64,000 nt of DNA from Mariniblastus sp. (GTDB lineage Bacteria; Planctomycetota; Planctomycetia; Pirellulales; Pirellulaceae): positions 186,001 to 250,000 of the forward strand of contig JAKVBF010000011.1 of NCBI GenBank assembly GCA_022447555.1. The letters run 5' to 3'. A program made the position numbers and the translations under genes. How positions within the stretch are numbered: position 1 is the stretch's first letter; each line of letters begins with the position of its first letter. Below, piece by piece: positions 1-7,979 of the stretch. A model generated the notes under the pieces. That model was not told the origin of the DNA, made no database searches, and was given only the letters and a program-made list of their open reading frames with translations.

Positions 1-139
1 AACCGACAAACCACTAGCTGTCAAAACGAGAGTCGTTGTAAATTTGGCTCGAGCGCCCATAAGGTCTTACTGTCCGTTTTGCGGCATATTCTAAATGCAA
101 CGCTTACAATACAGCTTACAGGACATTTCGCCTAGAACA

Positions 140-1528
140 TCAAGCCAACAACGACTCAGCCAACAACGACTCATTCAACAAATCCAAACGCTCTCGCACC
201 AACTCCCCTGCACGAGCTCTATCCACCTGATCGAGTGAATCCAGTCCAAGCAACAGTTCGTCGAGTATCTCCTGCTGCACGACCCCACGCCGCTTCGCCT
301 CAGCATAGGGAACCCGGTGAAACATAACCATTGAATATCGGGGGATGAATCTTCTAGGAAATTCTAATTCTAGTTCAAAACCGAGTTTCTTTTTTAAGGC
401 GAATGTCGGATCAAGAACACTATCCCGCATGGTGATGTAGTTTTCGAGGGCCATATCGGCAATCGCATCCGCGTCCCTAGGCCGCGTCCTCCCAAACGCT
501 TGCATCGCTTTGGGCCAATCGTCTCCAAATTGCTCTAATAAGCAAATAAATAACTCACAATCTTCGAAGCCTGAGTTCATTCCTTGACCATGAAACGGAA
601 CAATCGCATGTGAAGCATCACCAATCAACATCACATTCTCGTTATCAATCCAAGGATCGCACCGAACGGTACCCAGCACTCCCTGAGGATTTTCAAAAAA
701 TTCATCGGCCAACCCCGGAATAAGCTCCATCGCATCGGCAAACTGAGTTTTGAAAAAAGCATTGACAGCTTGATGAGAATCGAGCTGAGCGAAACTGGGG
801 TCACCCTCTTTTTTCAAAAACAGGGTTACGGTGAAGCTGCCGTCTAAATTTGGCAATGCAATCAGCATGTAACCACCACGCGGCCATATGTGTAACGATT
901 CTCGGTCGATCTGGTGCTGGCCATTGGACGCCGGCGGGATCGTTAACTCCTTGTAATCGTGATCGAGCAACTCCGATCGATCCAGCCCTTTAACGAAAGG
1001 TAAAAGAGAACGTCGCACCCGCGACCCCGCACCGTCGGCCCCAATTAGCATCTGAGTCGGGACGACCACCGACTCTCGGTTGACCGCATCGGTAAAGTGA
1101 ATGGTTTGGTTTTCGAAATCAATTGAATCCAATTCGTGCTCGAAGCGAATCTCTACCTGCTTTGAATCTTCTGCGGCCGTCAACATGAGCTCGTTGAGTC
1201 CACCGCGAGACACCGAGTAGATAACTTCATGCGGTCGCTGACCGTAGGATTGAAACTCTAAGTTTCCCGAACGATCGTGTAACATTCGGCCACGCATCGG
1301 AATCAGCAACGGTTTCACGGCGTCCATCAAACCGGCTTTTTTAAGCGCATGAATCCCTCGCTCGGCCAAGGCAAGGTTGATTGACCGACCGGCAGCGACC
1401 TCTTGACCTCGCATGTCAGCACGACGCTCAAAAATCTGAACACGATAGCCACGTTTCCCCAGCATTACCCCCAATAAGGAGCCAACCAAACCGGCGCCCG
1501 CAATGGTGATCAACTCCGGTCGTTTCAT
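140..1528 (-). CDS. kmo: Kynurenine 3-monooxygenase (FAD-dependent)
   Basis: Hydroxylates L-kynurenine to 3-hydroxykynurenine with NADPH and O2, in the kynurenine route of tryptophan breakdown. The N-terminal Rossmann motif GAGLVGSLLG binds FAD, the RSINLALAERG segment is typical of Kmo, and a second FAD motif, LIGDASHAIVPFHGQGMNSG, lies about two thirds along. At about 462 residues the length is normal. I start at the ATG at 1528, which has AGGAG seven bases upstream; an upstream in-frame start seven codons earlier is less likely. It is the last gene of the leftward unit, 50 bp after kynureninase. The last codons contain a perfect 15-bp tandem duplication (143-172), giving a repeated ESLLA at the C-terminus. 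Identity is secure from motifs and neighbours. Confidence 0.93.
   Translation of the reverse strand: MKRPELITIAGAGLVGSLLGVMLGKRGYRVQIFERRADMRGQEVAAGRSINLALAERGIHALKKAGLMDAVKPLLIPMRGRMLHDRSGNLEFQSYGQRPHEVIYSVSRGGLNELMLTAAEDSKQVEIRFEHELDSIDFENQTIHFTDAVNRESVVVPTQMLIGADGAGSRVRRSLLPFVKGLDRSELLDHDYKELTIPPASNGQHQIDRESLHIWPRGGYMLIALPNLDGSFTVTLFLKKEGDPSFAQLDSHQAVNAFFKTQFADAMELIPGLADEFFENPQGVLGTVRCDPWIDNENVMLIGDASHAIVPFHGQGMNSGFEDCELFICLLEQFGDDWPKAMQAFGRTRPRDADAIADMALENYITMRDSVLDPTFALKKKLGFELELEFPRRFIPRYSMVMFHRVPYAEAKRRGVVQQEILDELLLGLDSLDQVDRARAGELVRERLDLLNESLLAESLLA
143..172. repeat. 15-bp perfect tandem duplication in the kmo 3' end
   Basis: AGCCAACAACGACTC occurs twice back to back at 143-157 and 158-172. 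Being a multiple of three it keeps frame and duplicates the C-terminal pentapeptide ESLLA of the monooxygenase. It probably arose by slippage and is likely neutral. Confidence 0.9.
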
Positions 1529-1578
1529 TCGAGGACTCCTAAGCAACATCTGATTACATGAGCTGTCGGCATTTCAGG

Positions 1579-2880
1579 CTACCTTTCACCCAACAATTGA
1601 GCCAGTGCATCCACGAAGCGATAGACATCCTGATAGGAATTATAAAGCGGCACGGGGGCCGCACGAATCACATTCGGCTCACGCCAATCAGTCCGAATCC
1701 CAGCTAACTCAAGTTGTTCGTAAACTGACTTACCCGATCCTTCCCGCAAATGGATCGATAGAGACAACTGACAACCTCGTGATGAAGGATCTTGAGGGGT
1801 CAGCGTTTCGACCTGTTCGGCCAATAAAGCGTCCAAGCAATGGCTAAAAAAACCAGTCAGTTTCAACGATTTTTCTCGTAGTTTGGGCATCCCCCCAACT
1901 CGCTGAAACACATCAAGTGACGCCCGAATCGCCGCGAGTGACAAAATCGGCGGATTGCTCAACTGCCAACCTTCAGCCGTCCGAATGGGAACGAACCGGT
2001 TTTCCATTCTGAATCGAGATTCTTTGTCGTGCCCCCACCAACCGGCCAGTCGACGGCAAGCTGGATCCTGACTGTGTTTTGCATTGACAAAACAACCACC
2101 AACCGCTCCCGGCCCAGAGTTTAAATATTTGTACGTACACCAACAGGCAAAATCGACTCCCCACTGACTCAGACTCAACGGGACGTTACCCACAGCGTGT
2201 GCGAGATCAAAACCAGCCAAGATACCAAATTCATGGGCTGTCTCCGTTATGACTCTTATGTCGAACACTTGCCCGGTGTAATACTGCACACCGGGTAATA
2301 AAATCATCGCCAACTCGTCATGATGCTCGCGGATATATTCACAAATCCTTTCCGTCAAAATGGTTTCTCGGCCGCCATCCGGTTCCAGCAATACCATGCA
2401 TTCCGCCGGATCGAGACCGTGCCATTGGATTTGAGATTCGACTGCGTAATGGTCCGACGGAAATGCGTGACTCTCAAGGAGAATTCGATTGCGTTTCCCC
2501 TCGGGTCGATAAAATGAAGCCATCATTAAGTGAAGGTTTACCGTGAGTGTATTCATCACGACAACTTCATCGGCTTGAGCGCCAACAAGTTGCGCCATGC
2601 CCTCCGCCAAAAACTCGTGATACGGCATCCAGGGATAGTCGCCCTGAAAATGGCCTCGAACCCCTAAGGATTGCCATGCATCAAGCTCTTGCATTACATA
2701 TTCACGAGTCCGCTTGGGCTGCAAACCGAGCGAGTTACCAACCAAGTACAGCTCATCCTCACCCGCAGGCGTTTGGGGAAAATGAAATTCTTCGCGGAAC
2801 ACCGAAATCGGGTCAGCCGCGTCTAATTGACGAGCTTGATCGAATAGTTCGGAAGCCAACGGGAACTGAGATTCGTTCAT
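1579..2880 (-). CDS. kynU: Kynureninase (PLP-dependent)
   Basis: Cleaves kynurenine or 3-hydroxykynurenine to (3-hydroxy)anthranilate and alanine. The fold-type-I aminotransferase signature is present: the segment GFDLAHAVGNVPL carries the PLP-ring aspartate, and CTYKYLNSGPG carries the Schiff-base lysine. The N-terminus LDAADPISVFREEFH and the segment GNSLGLQPKRT are typical of KynU. About 433 residues is the family length. I use the ATG at 2880; a TTG at 2913 overlapping the upstream stop as TTGA is a possible alternative that would couple translation to the cyclase gene. It lies between the formamidase-like gene and kmo, all leftward. Confidence 0.93.
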   Translation of the reverse strand: MNESQFPLASELFDQARQLDAADPISVFREEFHFPQTPAGEDELYLVGNSLGLQPKRTREYVMQELDAWQSLGVRGHFQGDYPWMPYHEFLAEGMAQLVGAQADEVVVMNTLTVNLHLMMASFYRPEGKRNRILLESHAFPSDHYAVESQIQWHGLDPAECMVLLEPDGGRETILTERICEYIREHHDELAMILLPGVQYYTGQVFDIRVITETAHEFGILAGFDLAHAVGNVPLSLSQWGVDFACWCTYKYLNSGPGAVGGCFVNAKHSQDPACRRLAGWWGHDKESRFRMENRFVPIRTAEGWQLSNPPILSLAAIRASLDVFQRVGGMPKLREKSLKLTGFFSHCLDALLAEQVETLTPQDPSSRGCQLSLSIHLREGSGKSVYEQLELAGIRTDWREPNVIRAAPVPLYNSYQDVYRFVDALAQLLGER

Positions 2881-2909
2881 GATAGAGCCATCAAATAAGC
2901 AACGGAGGA

Positions 2910-3734
2910 TCAAACAGGTTGGATAGGAAACAAGATTGGTCGAGAGGGAGCGGCATCGGAAAACAACGCAGGTAACTGGAGGTTCAACAGGTGAATCCCA
3001 TCCGGTACCGCTTCTGGCACAAGGATCATCTCAGAAATCGTCTTATCCTTCCAACTGTCTTCCGTCACACGATGAGTCCCTTCAGGAACATTCCAGTAGA
3101 TATGATGACACGTCAGGAGACCGTCATCATACATTCGGTCAACTGAGGGCAAGTCGACCAATAGATGCATGATTCCCATCTCATTGATTTGTTGCATCGC
3201 CTCGATGCTGAAAAAGGGAGGTTCCTGATCCTCACTATAAACCCGATTCACTTTTGATAGATCGTTTGGTAACGTCCGAATGATCAACGCCGAGGGTTTC
3301 ATTTCGGCATGGCTGGCGAACGCCTCAGCAAGCATGGTCGCGGTGATCACGCAATCTTTGGGCTCCAATTTGGGCCGATACGTTTCGGTCGTTTCGCCGG
3401 CGCCGATTGGCTGCAATGTCAAAACGACCGCTGGATACCAAGCCTGCTTAGCCAGAGTACCGATAAAGATATCGTCGTCAACAATGTGGCCTGCGGACTC
3501 CGTGTGAGTCCCATTGCAATGAGGCACCATTTCCAACACATCGACATTACAACTCCCACCTCGCTGAGTGTCGCCCAAAAAAGAGCCCAATCGTAACGAT
3601 TCCCGGGACGCCCGCTCCGCACCAAAATGACTGGGTTGCGGACCATCGAAGTCGAGATCAATCGCAAGCGATGTTGGGTGACTGAGGTCGCAGCTGTATT
3701 TTTTACCTAGATGTTGGAATTCAAATTTCATCAT
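2910..3734 (-). CDS. Cyclase-family hydrolase, probable kynurenine formamidase
   Basis: A member of the cyclase family (PF04199), which includes the bacterial N-formylkynurenine formamidase KynB. The metal-binding signature appears as HCNGTHTESAGHI, the HxGTHxxxxxH pattern of the family. At about 275 residues it is longer than typical KynB (about 210), so it belongs to a longer subgroup. It is the first gene of the leftward kynurenine unit, which supports hydrolysis of N-formylkynurenine to kynurenine and formate. The ATG at 3734 is preceded by AGGGA at good spacing; a second ATG follows at once. Family is certain, substrate is inferred from context. Confidence 0.8.
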   Translation of the reverse strand: MMKFEFQHLGKKYSCDLSHPTSLAIDLDFDGPQPSHFGAERASRESLRLGSFLGDTQRGGSCNVDVLEMVPHCNGTHTESAGHIVDDDIFIGTLAKQAWYPAVVLTLQPIGAGETTETYRPKLEPKDCVITATMLAEAFASHAEMKPSALIIRTLPNDLSKVNRVYSEDQEPPFFSIEAMQQINEMGIMHLLVDLPSVDRMYDDGLLTCHHIYWNVPEGTHRVTEDSWKDKTISEMILVPEAVPDGIHLLNLQLPALFSDAAPSRPILFPIQPV

Positions 3735-3840
3735 CAAGATTCCCTGAAATTAACGGGCCTAACCATTAGAGCGATTCCAAGGTTGACAATAAAGTGACAG
3801 TGTTGAAGGCCCCACTGCAATCCGCTCCCAGAGCCGTTAA

Positions 3841-3896
3841 ATTATTAGTTAACAAAATTATTAGTTAACTATTATTAGTTAACTATATAGGTAACC
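3841..3896. promoter_or_regulatory. Operator-like repeat cluster between divergent kynurenine units
   Basis: ATTATTAGTTAAC occurs three times exactly (3841-3853, 3857-3869, 3871-3883), and a fourth degenerate copy (ATATAGGTAACC) ends at 3896. Spacing is 14-16 bp. The second and third copies complete the perfect 10-bp palindrome TAGTTAACTA at 3862-3871 and 3876-3885. The cluster sits in the 185-bp gap between the divergent cyclase and SDR genes. This is what a multi-site operator for a small dimeric repressor (for example MarR-like) would look like. The regulator class is inference; no regulator gene lies in the window next to it. Confidence 0.6.
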
Positions 3897-3919
3897 ATTC
3901 AATATTGTGAGTCCTCAAT

Positions 3920-4708
3920 ATGGAAACGAATCTCTCTAACCTTCGAGCAGTGGTTTGCGGCAGTAGTCAAGGTATCGGGCGAGCCGTAGCCATCGAGCTC
4001 GCCTCGTTGGGGGCCAACATCACGTTGCTTGCCCGAAATCCAAAACGACTCGCAGCGGTTTCCGCCGAGTTAGATGTGAGTAGCGGGCAACAGCACAATA
4101 CGATCGTGGCTGATTTTTCCGATACCGCCCAAGTCCAACAAGCGATCAGCCAATTCGTAAAAGATGGAAATGTGGCGGAAATTTTGATCAATAATACGGG
4201 AGGGCCCCCGGGAGGCTCCGCCTTGGACGCAAGCATCGGTGAATTCCTCGCGGCCTTCGAAAGCCACTTAATCTGCAATCAACATCTGGTCCAAGCTTTG
4301 GCACCCGGCATGAAAAGCCGAAACTACGGCAGGATCATCAACGTGATTTCAACTTCGGTTAAGCAACCGATCGTCGGTCTCGGTGTATCCAACACGATTC
4401 GCGGCGCGGTGGCTAACTGGTCTAAAACCTTGGCCAATGAACTGGGCCCCTTCGGCATCACTGTGAATAATCTCCTGCCCGGGATGACGCAGACAGCGCG
4501 GCTCGATTCAATCATCCGAAATCGCGCCGAGAAGACCGGACTGCCCCCAATCCAAGTTGCTGAAAATATGCAAAACGAAATACCCGCCAAACGATTCGCT
4601 GAGCCAGCCGAAATCGCGGCGGCGATTGCTTTCCTCGCATCGCCAGCAGCAGGTTATATTAACGGGATCAATCTGCCGGTCGACGGAGGACGCACCCAAT
4701 GCCTGTAA
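3920..4708 (+). CDS. Divergent short-chain dehydrogenase/reductase family protein
   Basis: A 262-residue SDR-fold protein with the N-terminal dinucleotide-binding motif GSSQGIGRA and a NNTGG segment in place of the usual NNAG. Where classical SDRs carry YxxxK it reads VSNTIRGAV, so the catalytic tyrosine and lysine appear as serine (or asparagine) and arginine. Divergent SDRs with an SNxxR pattern form a recognisable subgroup of unclear activity. It opens the rightward unit and overlaps the aldehyde dehydrogenase start by 10 bp, so it is co-translated with aminomuconate-pathway genes. A role in handling a semialdehyde or imine intermediate is inference. Confidence 0.8.
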   Translation: METNLSNLRAVVCGSSQGIGRAVAIELASLGANITLLARNPKRLAAVSAELDVSSGQQHNTIVADFSDTAQVQQAISQFVKDGNVAEILINNTGGPPGGSALDASIGEFLAAFESHLICNQHLVQALAPGMKSRNYGRIINVISTSVKQPIVGLGVSNTIRGAVANWSKTLANELGPFGITVNNLLPGMTQTARLDSIIRNRAEKTGLPPIQVAENMQNEIPAKRFAEPAEIAAAIAFLASPAAGYINGINLPVDGGRTQCL

Positions 4709-6144
4709 AGCAAATCCAGAATTACATTGGAGGCCAATTGGTCGATCCCCAGTCGGGCAATTGGCTACCGAATTTCGAACCCGCAACTGGCGAAATCTAC
4801 TCAGAGGTTCCCGACTCCAACGCCCAAGATATCACTCATGCTGTCGACGCAGCCCAGTCGGCTATGGCAGCATGGAGTCAATGCGGTATCGACCAGCGAG
4901 CCGAAATCCTGCACCGAGTCGCCGACTTGATTGATCAAAACCGCGAAGAGCTAGTCGCCATCGAATCCCGCGATAACGGCAAGACGGAAACACTGGCCCG
5001 GATGATCGACATCCCTCGATGCTCGAAAAACATTCGGTTTTTCGCTAATCTTGCGATGGGGCTCGCCTCCGAATCTCACAGCATGCCCGATGCGATCAAC
5101 TACACGCTGCGACGCCCTTTGGGCATCGTTACCTGTATATCACCTTGGAATCTACCACTGTACTTATTTACTTGGAAAATTGCCCCCGCTTTAGCCGCGG
5201 GAAATTGCGTGATCGGCAAACCCTCTGAAGTCACGCCCATGTCAGCGCATCGTCTTTCGGAACTTTGTATTGAGGCCGGCCTTCCGGAGGGCGTCTTAAA
5301 TATTGTTCACGGCAGTGGTGCCGTGACGGGTGACGCATTGCTGAACGAACCGCGGATATCAGCTGTTTCATTCACCGGCAGTACTCAAACCGGTAAGCAC
5401 ATCGCAAGTGTGGTAAGCCCACAGTTTAAAAAACTGTCTCTTGAACTTGGTGGCAAGAACCCAAACCTTATTTTTGCGGACTGCAATTATGAAGCCATGA
5501 TGGAAACGACCCTACGCTCCAGTTTCGCCAATCAAGGGCAAATCTGTTTATGCGGGTCACGTATCCTAATCGAACGCTCCCTCTACCCGAAGTTCCGAGA
5601 TGAATTCGTACAACGAGCTCAACAAGTCAAGGTCGGAGACCCCCAAGATACGGATTCCATCCTGGGAGCAGTCGTCAGTCAACCTCACTATGACAAGATT
5701 CTAAAGTGCATCGAGCTCGCCAAAAACGAAGGTGGTAAAATTCTCTGTGGTGGCGGCCCAGCTAGAGTCGACGGGCGATGCGCAAATGGTTGGTTCATTC
5801 AACCAACCGTCATCGAAGGGCTGCCCAACGATTGCCAGACTAATCAGCAGGAAATTTTCGGACCGGTTGTTACATTACAACCCTTTGATACAGACGACGA
5901 GGCGCTCCAGCTAGCCAACGACACGGCCTACGGATTGTCCGCCACCATTTGGACCCAAGACGTCAGTCGAGCGAACACGATGGCAGATCGATTAAATTGT
6001 GGCGTCGTGTGGGTCAACTGCTGGTTGATTCGAGATCTTCGGACACCTTTTGGCGGTTACAAACAATCTGGAGTGGGGCGCGAGGGAGGCCTCGAGGCGA
6101 TGCGATTTTTCACCGAGACTAAAAATGTCTGCATCAAATATTGA
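4699..6144 (+). CDS. 2-aminomuconate-6-semialdehyde dehydrogenase (ALDH8/AmnC type)
   Basis: NAD-dependent aldehyde dehydrogenase of 481 residues. The general-base glutamate is in LELGGKNP and the catalytic cysteine in ANQGQICLCGSR (about residue 283). The C-terminal segment VWVNCWLIRDLRTPFGGYKQ matches the pattern of ALDH8A1, NbaE and AmnC, which oxidise 2-aminomuconate semialdehyde downstream of 3-hydroxyanthranilate. It overlaps the SDR upstream and is followed, after about 190 bp, by a RidA-type deaminase. That combination supports the 2-aminomuconate branch of kynurenine catabolism. Hydroxymuconic semialdehyde is an alternative substrate within the same subfamily. Confidence 0.88.
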   Translation: MPVKQIQNYIGGQLVDPQSGNWLPNFEPATGEIYSEVPDSNAQDITHAVDAAQSAMAAWSQCGIDQRAEILHRVADLIDQNREELVAIESRDNGKTETLARMIDIPRCSKNIRFFANLAMGLASESHSMPDAINYTLRRPLGIVTCISPWNLPLYLFTWKIAPALAAGNCVIGKPSEVTPMSAHRLSELCIEAGLPEGVLNIVHGSGAVTGDALLNEPRISAVSFTGSTQTGKHIASVVSPQFKKLSLELGGKNPNLIFADCNYEAMMETTLRSSFANQGQICLCGSRILIERSLYPKFRDEFVQRAQQVKVGDPQDTDSILGAVVSQPHYDKILKCIELAKNEGGKILCGGGPARVDGRCANGWFIQPTVIEGLPNDCQTNQQEIFGPVVTLQPFDTDDEALQLANDTAYGLSATIWTQDVSRANTMADRLNCGVVWVNCWLIRDLRTPFGGYKQSGVGREGGLEAMRFFTETKNVCIKY

Positions 6145-6334
6145 TAGATCCGAGCAAACGCCTACCACGACTGATTCACACTTTTTTTTTATCCCAGAGT
6201 CGATCACGACTAACGATGGGCCACTCTTTCAAGTAACGCGACGGTGGACTGGCAAAAGGCTGCAACGGCCTGTAAGATTCAAAAAGTTAAACACAAAAAC
6301 AACCGATTCCTCTCTATCTCCAAGTGTGTTCGTC

Positions 6335-6775
6335 ATGCCAGATTCTAAAATCGTTTCCCAGACGGCACCCGAACCCGTTGGTTTATACCCCCATGCACGT
6401 CGGGTCGGAAATCTGCTGTTCCTATCAGGGATCGGCCCCCGGAAAAAAGGGACCTCGGAAATCCCTGGGGTGGAACTCGACCCAGAAGGGAACGTGATCC
6501 GCCATGATATCGAGTCCCAATGCCGAAGCGTTTTTGATAATGTGAAAACGGTGGTTGAGGGTGCGGGTTCCAGCTGGGGGCAAATTGTTGACGTTACCGT
6601 ATTCCTGACTCACATGAAGCAAGACTTTGCCATCTACAACCGCATTTATGCCGAGTATTTTGCAGACAACCAACCCTGCCGCACAACCGTCGAAATCAAA
6701 TCTTTGCCGACGCCGATCGCGATCGAACTCAAGTGCATCGCCACGATAGGGCAAGAACCGGTCGAACATGCCTGA
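6335..6775 (+). CDS. RidA-family protein, probable 2-aminomuconate deaminase
   Basis: A YjgF/RidA-fold protein of 146 residues with the typical features GIGPRKKG, an internal QCRSVFDNVKTVVEGAG stretch, VTVFLTHM and the C-terminal PCRTTVEIKSLP with the conserved arginine. Directly after an AmnC-type dehydrogenase, this matches NbaF/AmnD, which deaminates 2-aminomuconate to 4-oxalocrotonate. I start at the ATG at 6335 where homology begins; the reading frame is open further upstream (to an ATG at 6125) but that sequence does not resemble the family. The ATG of the next gene overlaps its stop region by 8 bp. Confidence 0.82.
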   Translation: MPDSKIVSQTAPEPVGLYPHARRVGNLLFLSGIGPRKKGTSEIPGVELDPEGNVIRHDIESQCRSVFDNVKTVVEGAGSSWGQIVDVTVFLTHMKQDFAIYNRIYAEYFADNQPCRTTVEIKSLPTPIAIELKCIATIGQEPVEHA

Positions 6776-7979
6776 GTTCCAAGTTCCATTACTAGCCGAC
6801 CATCACTCTCACCCGTTGCTTTATGCGGCTTTGCAGAAAGCCGTCGACCTCTCGGAAGTCTTCGATCTGGAGGAGGCCTGCGACTTGATCAGTGAGTCGG
6901 CTGGCAAAAACATTCAACTGACCGTGGCACATGGCTGGAAAGATCAGCGATTTGAATTTCCCTCCCTACGCTTGGAACAGTTACCACCTTTGGCCGTCTT
7001 TAATGTCAGCCTGCATCAACTACTAATCAACTCACAAGGCCAGAGCCTTTTAGCGAAAACATACGGGGATTCAATTCACCAAGTTAGTAATCGTCGGTGG
7101 TATGAGAGTCATTTACCAACCGTCCTCAATTGGTTCGCCCATCTCACCGGCTCGGCCGAATCGCTTCACCAGTTTTACGGTCATCTTGAAGCCTTGGGGG
7201 TCTGGTCTGCAGAGGAGATGCTCTTGGTTGGCGAACAAGAGATTGAGTGGTTTCAGGCCACCGAATTAATTGAACGTACGAAATTCTGGTCGGCGCCCGA
7301 AACCTTTGACATGCTTTCTCATGGGGCCCGCCACGCTGTCACGGGGCTAAAGTTTTTTACCGACGGAGCGCTCGGTGCGAGATCGGCTGCGCTCCAAAGC
7401 CCTTACTCTGATGTCTCAGCTCCGAAATCGAATCATGGCATGTTGATACATTCGGACAGCCAGCTTTTAAAGCAATTGGGATCGGCGAGCCACACTCAAA
7501 AATCGATCGCAATCCATGCCATTGGCGACCGGGCGATTGAACAGACATTGACAACCCTCGAACGACTCGGTCCGTCCCGAAACCAATTCCCAAAAATTCG
7601 ATTAGAACATGCCCAACTCATCAACCTGCAACAGGCCCAACGAGCCAAGAGAATGGGCCTTATCCTATCCATGCAACCCAATTTCAATTCGGATTCAGTC
7701 GACTATAAAGACCGCCTGCCGGTTGATTATCCAGCCCGAAACAATCCTTTTCGCATGCTGATTGACCAAGTCGAGTTCCAACCAGGAGTCGACCTATTAT
7801 TCGGTAGTGACGGGATGCCGCACGGAGCAGCGTTCGCCCTTCAGCAAGCCCTATTTCCTCAACATGAACAGCAGCGACTATCACTCGATGAGTTCGTGGC
7901 CGGTTATGGCTCGCAATCGGCACAGACGTTTCGCGTCTCCATCGATCCGCCGAATGAGTTACCGGACAGTGACGTTTAA
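6768..7979 (+). CDS. YtcJ-like amidohydrolase (Amidohydro_3 family)
   Basis: Predicted metal-dependent hydrolase of 403 residues. The family pattern is visible in order: DHHSHP near the N-terminus (metal-binding HxH), KFFTDGALGARSAAL, IAIHAIGDRAIEQ, IRLEHAQL and LLFGSDGMPHGA with the terminal metal aspartate. It is shorter than typical YtcJ proteins (about 530-570), mainly because the N-terminal flanking segment is missing. It is translationally coupled to the RidA gene, which ties it to aromatic or 2-aminomuconate metabolism. It is not an ACMSD, which belongs to a different amidohydrolase family; its substrate is unknown. Its stop overlaps the stop of the convergent PH-domain gene by two bases. 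Confidence 0.75.
   Translation: MPEFQVPLLADHHSHPLLYAALQKAVDLSEVFDLEEACDLISESAGKNIQLTVAHGWKDQRFEFPSLRLEQLPPLAVFNVSLHQLLINSQGQSLLAKTYGDSIHQVSNRRWYESHLPTVLNWFAHLTGSAESLHQFYGHLEALGVWSAEEMLLVGEQEIEWFQATELIERTKFWSAPETFDMLSHGARHAVTGLKFFTDGALGARSAALQSPYSDVSAPKSNHGMLIHSDSQLLKQLGSASHTQKSIAIHAIGDRAIEQTLTTLERLGPSRNQFPKIRLEHAQLINLQQAQRAKRMGLILSMQPNFNSDSVDYKDRLPVDYPARNNPFRMLIDQVEFQPGVDLLFGSDGMPHGAAFALQQALFPQHEQQRLSLDEFVAGYGSQSAQTFRVSIDPPNELPDSDV

Noticed and set aside
6145-6334. Extra N-terminal domain for the RidA protein
   Set aside because: The frame is open upstream of 6335, but that sequence is low-complexity, contains a run of nine T residues and does not match RidA proteins; treated as spacer.
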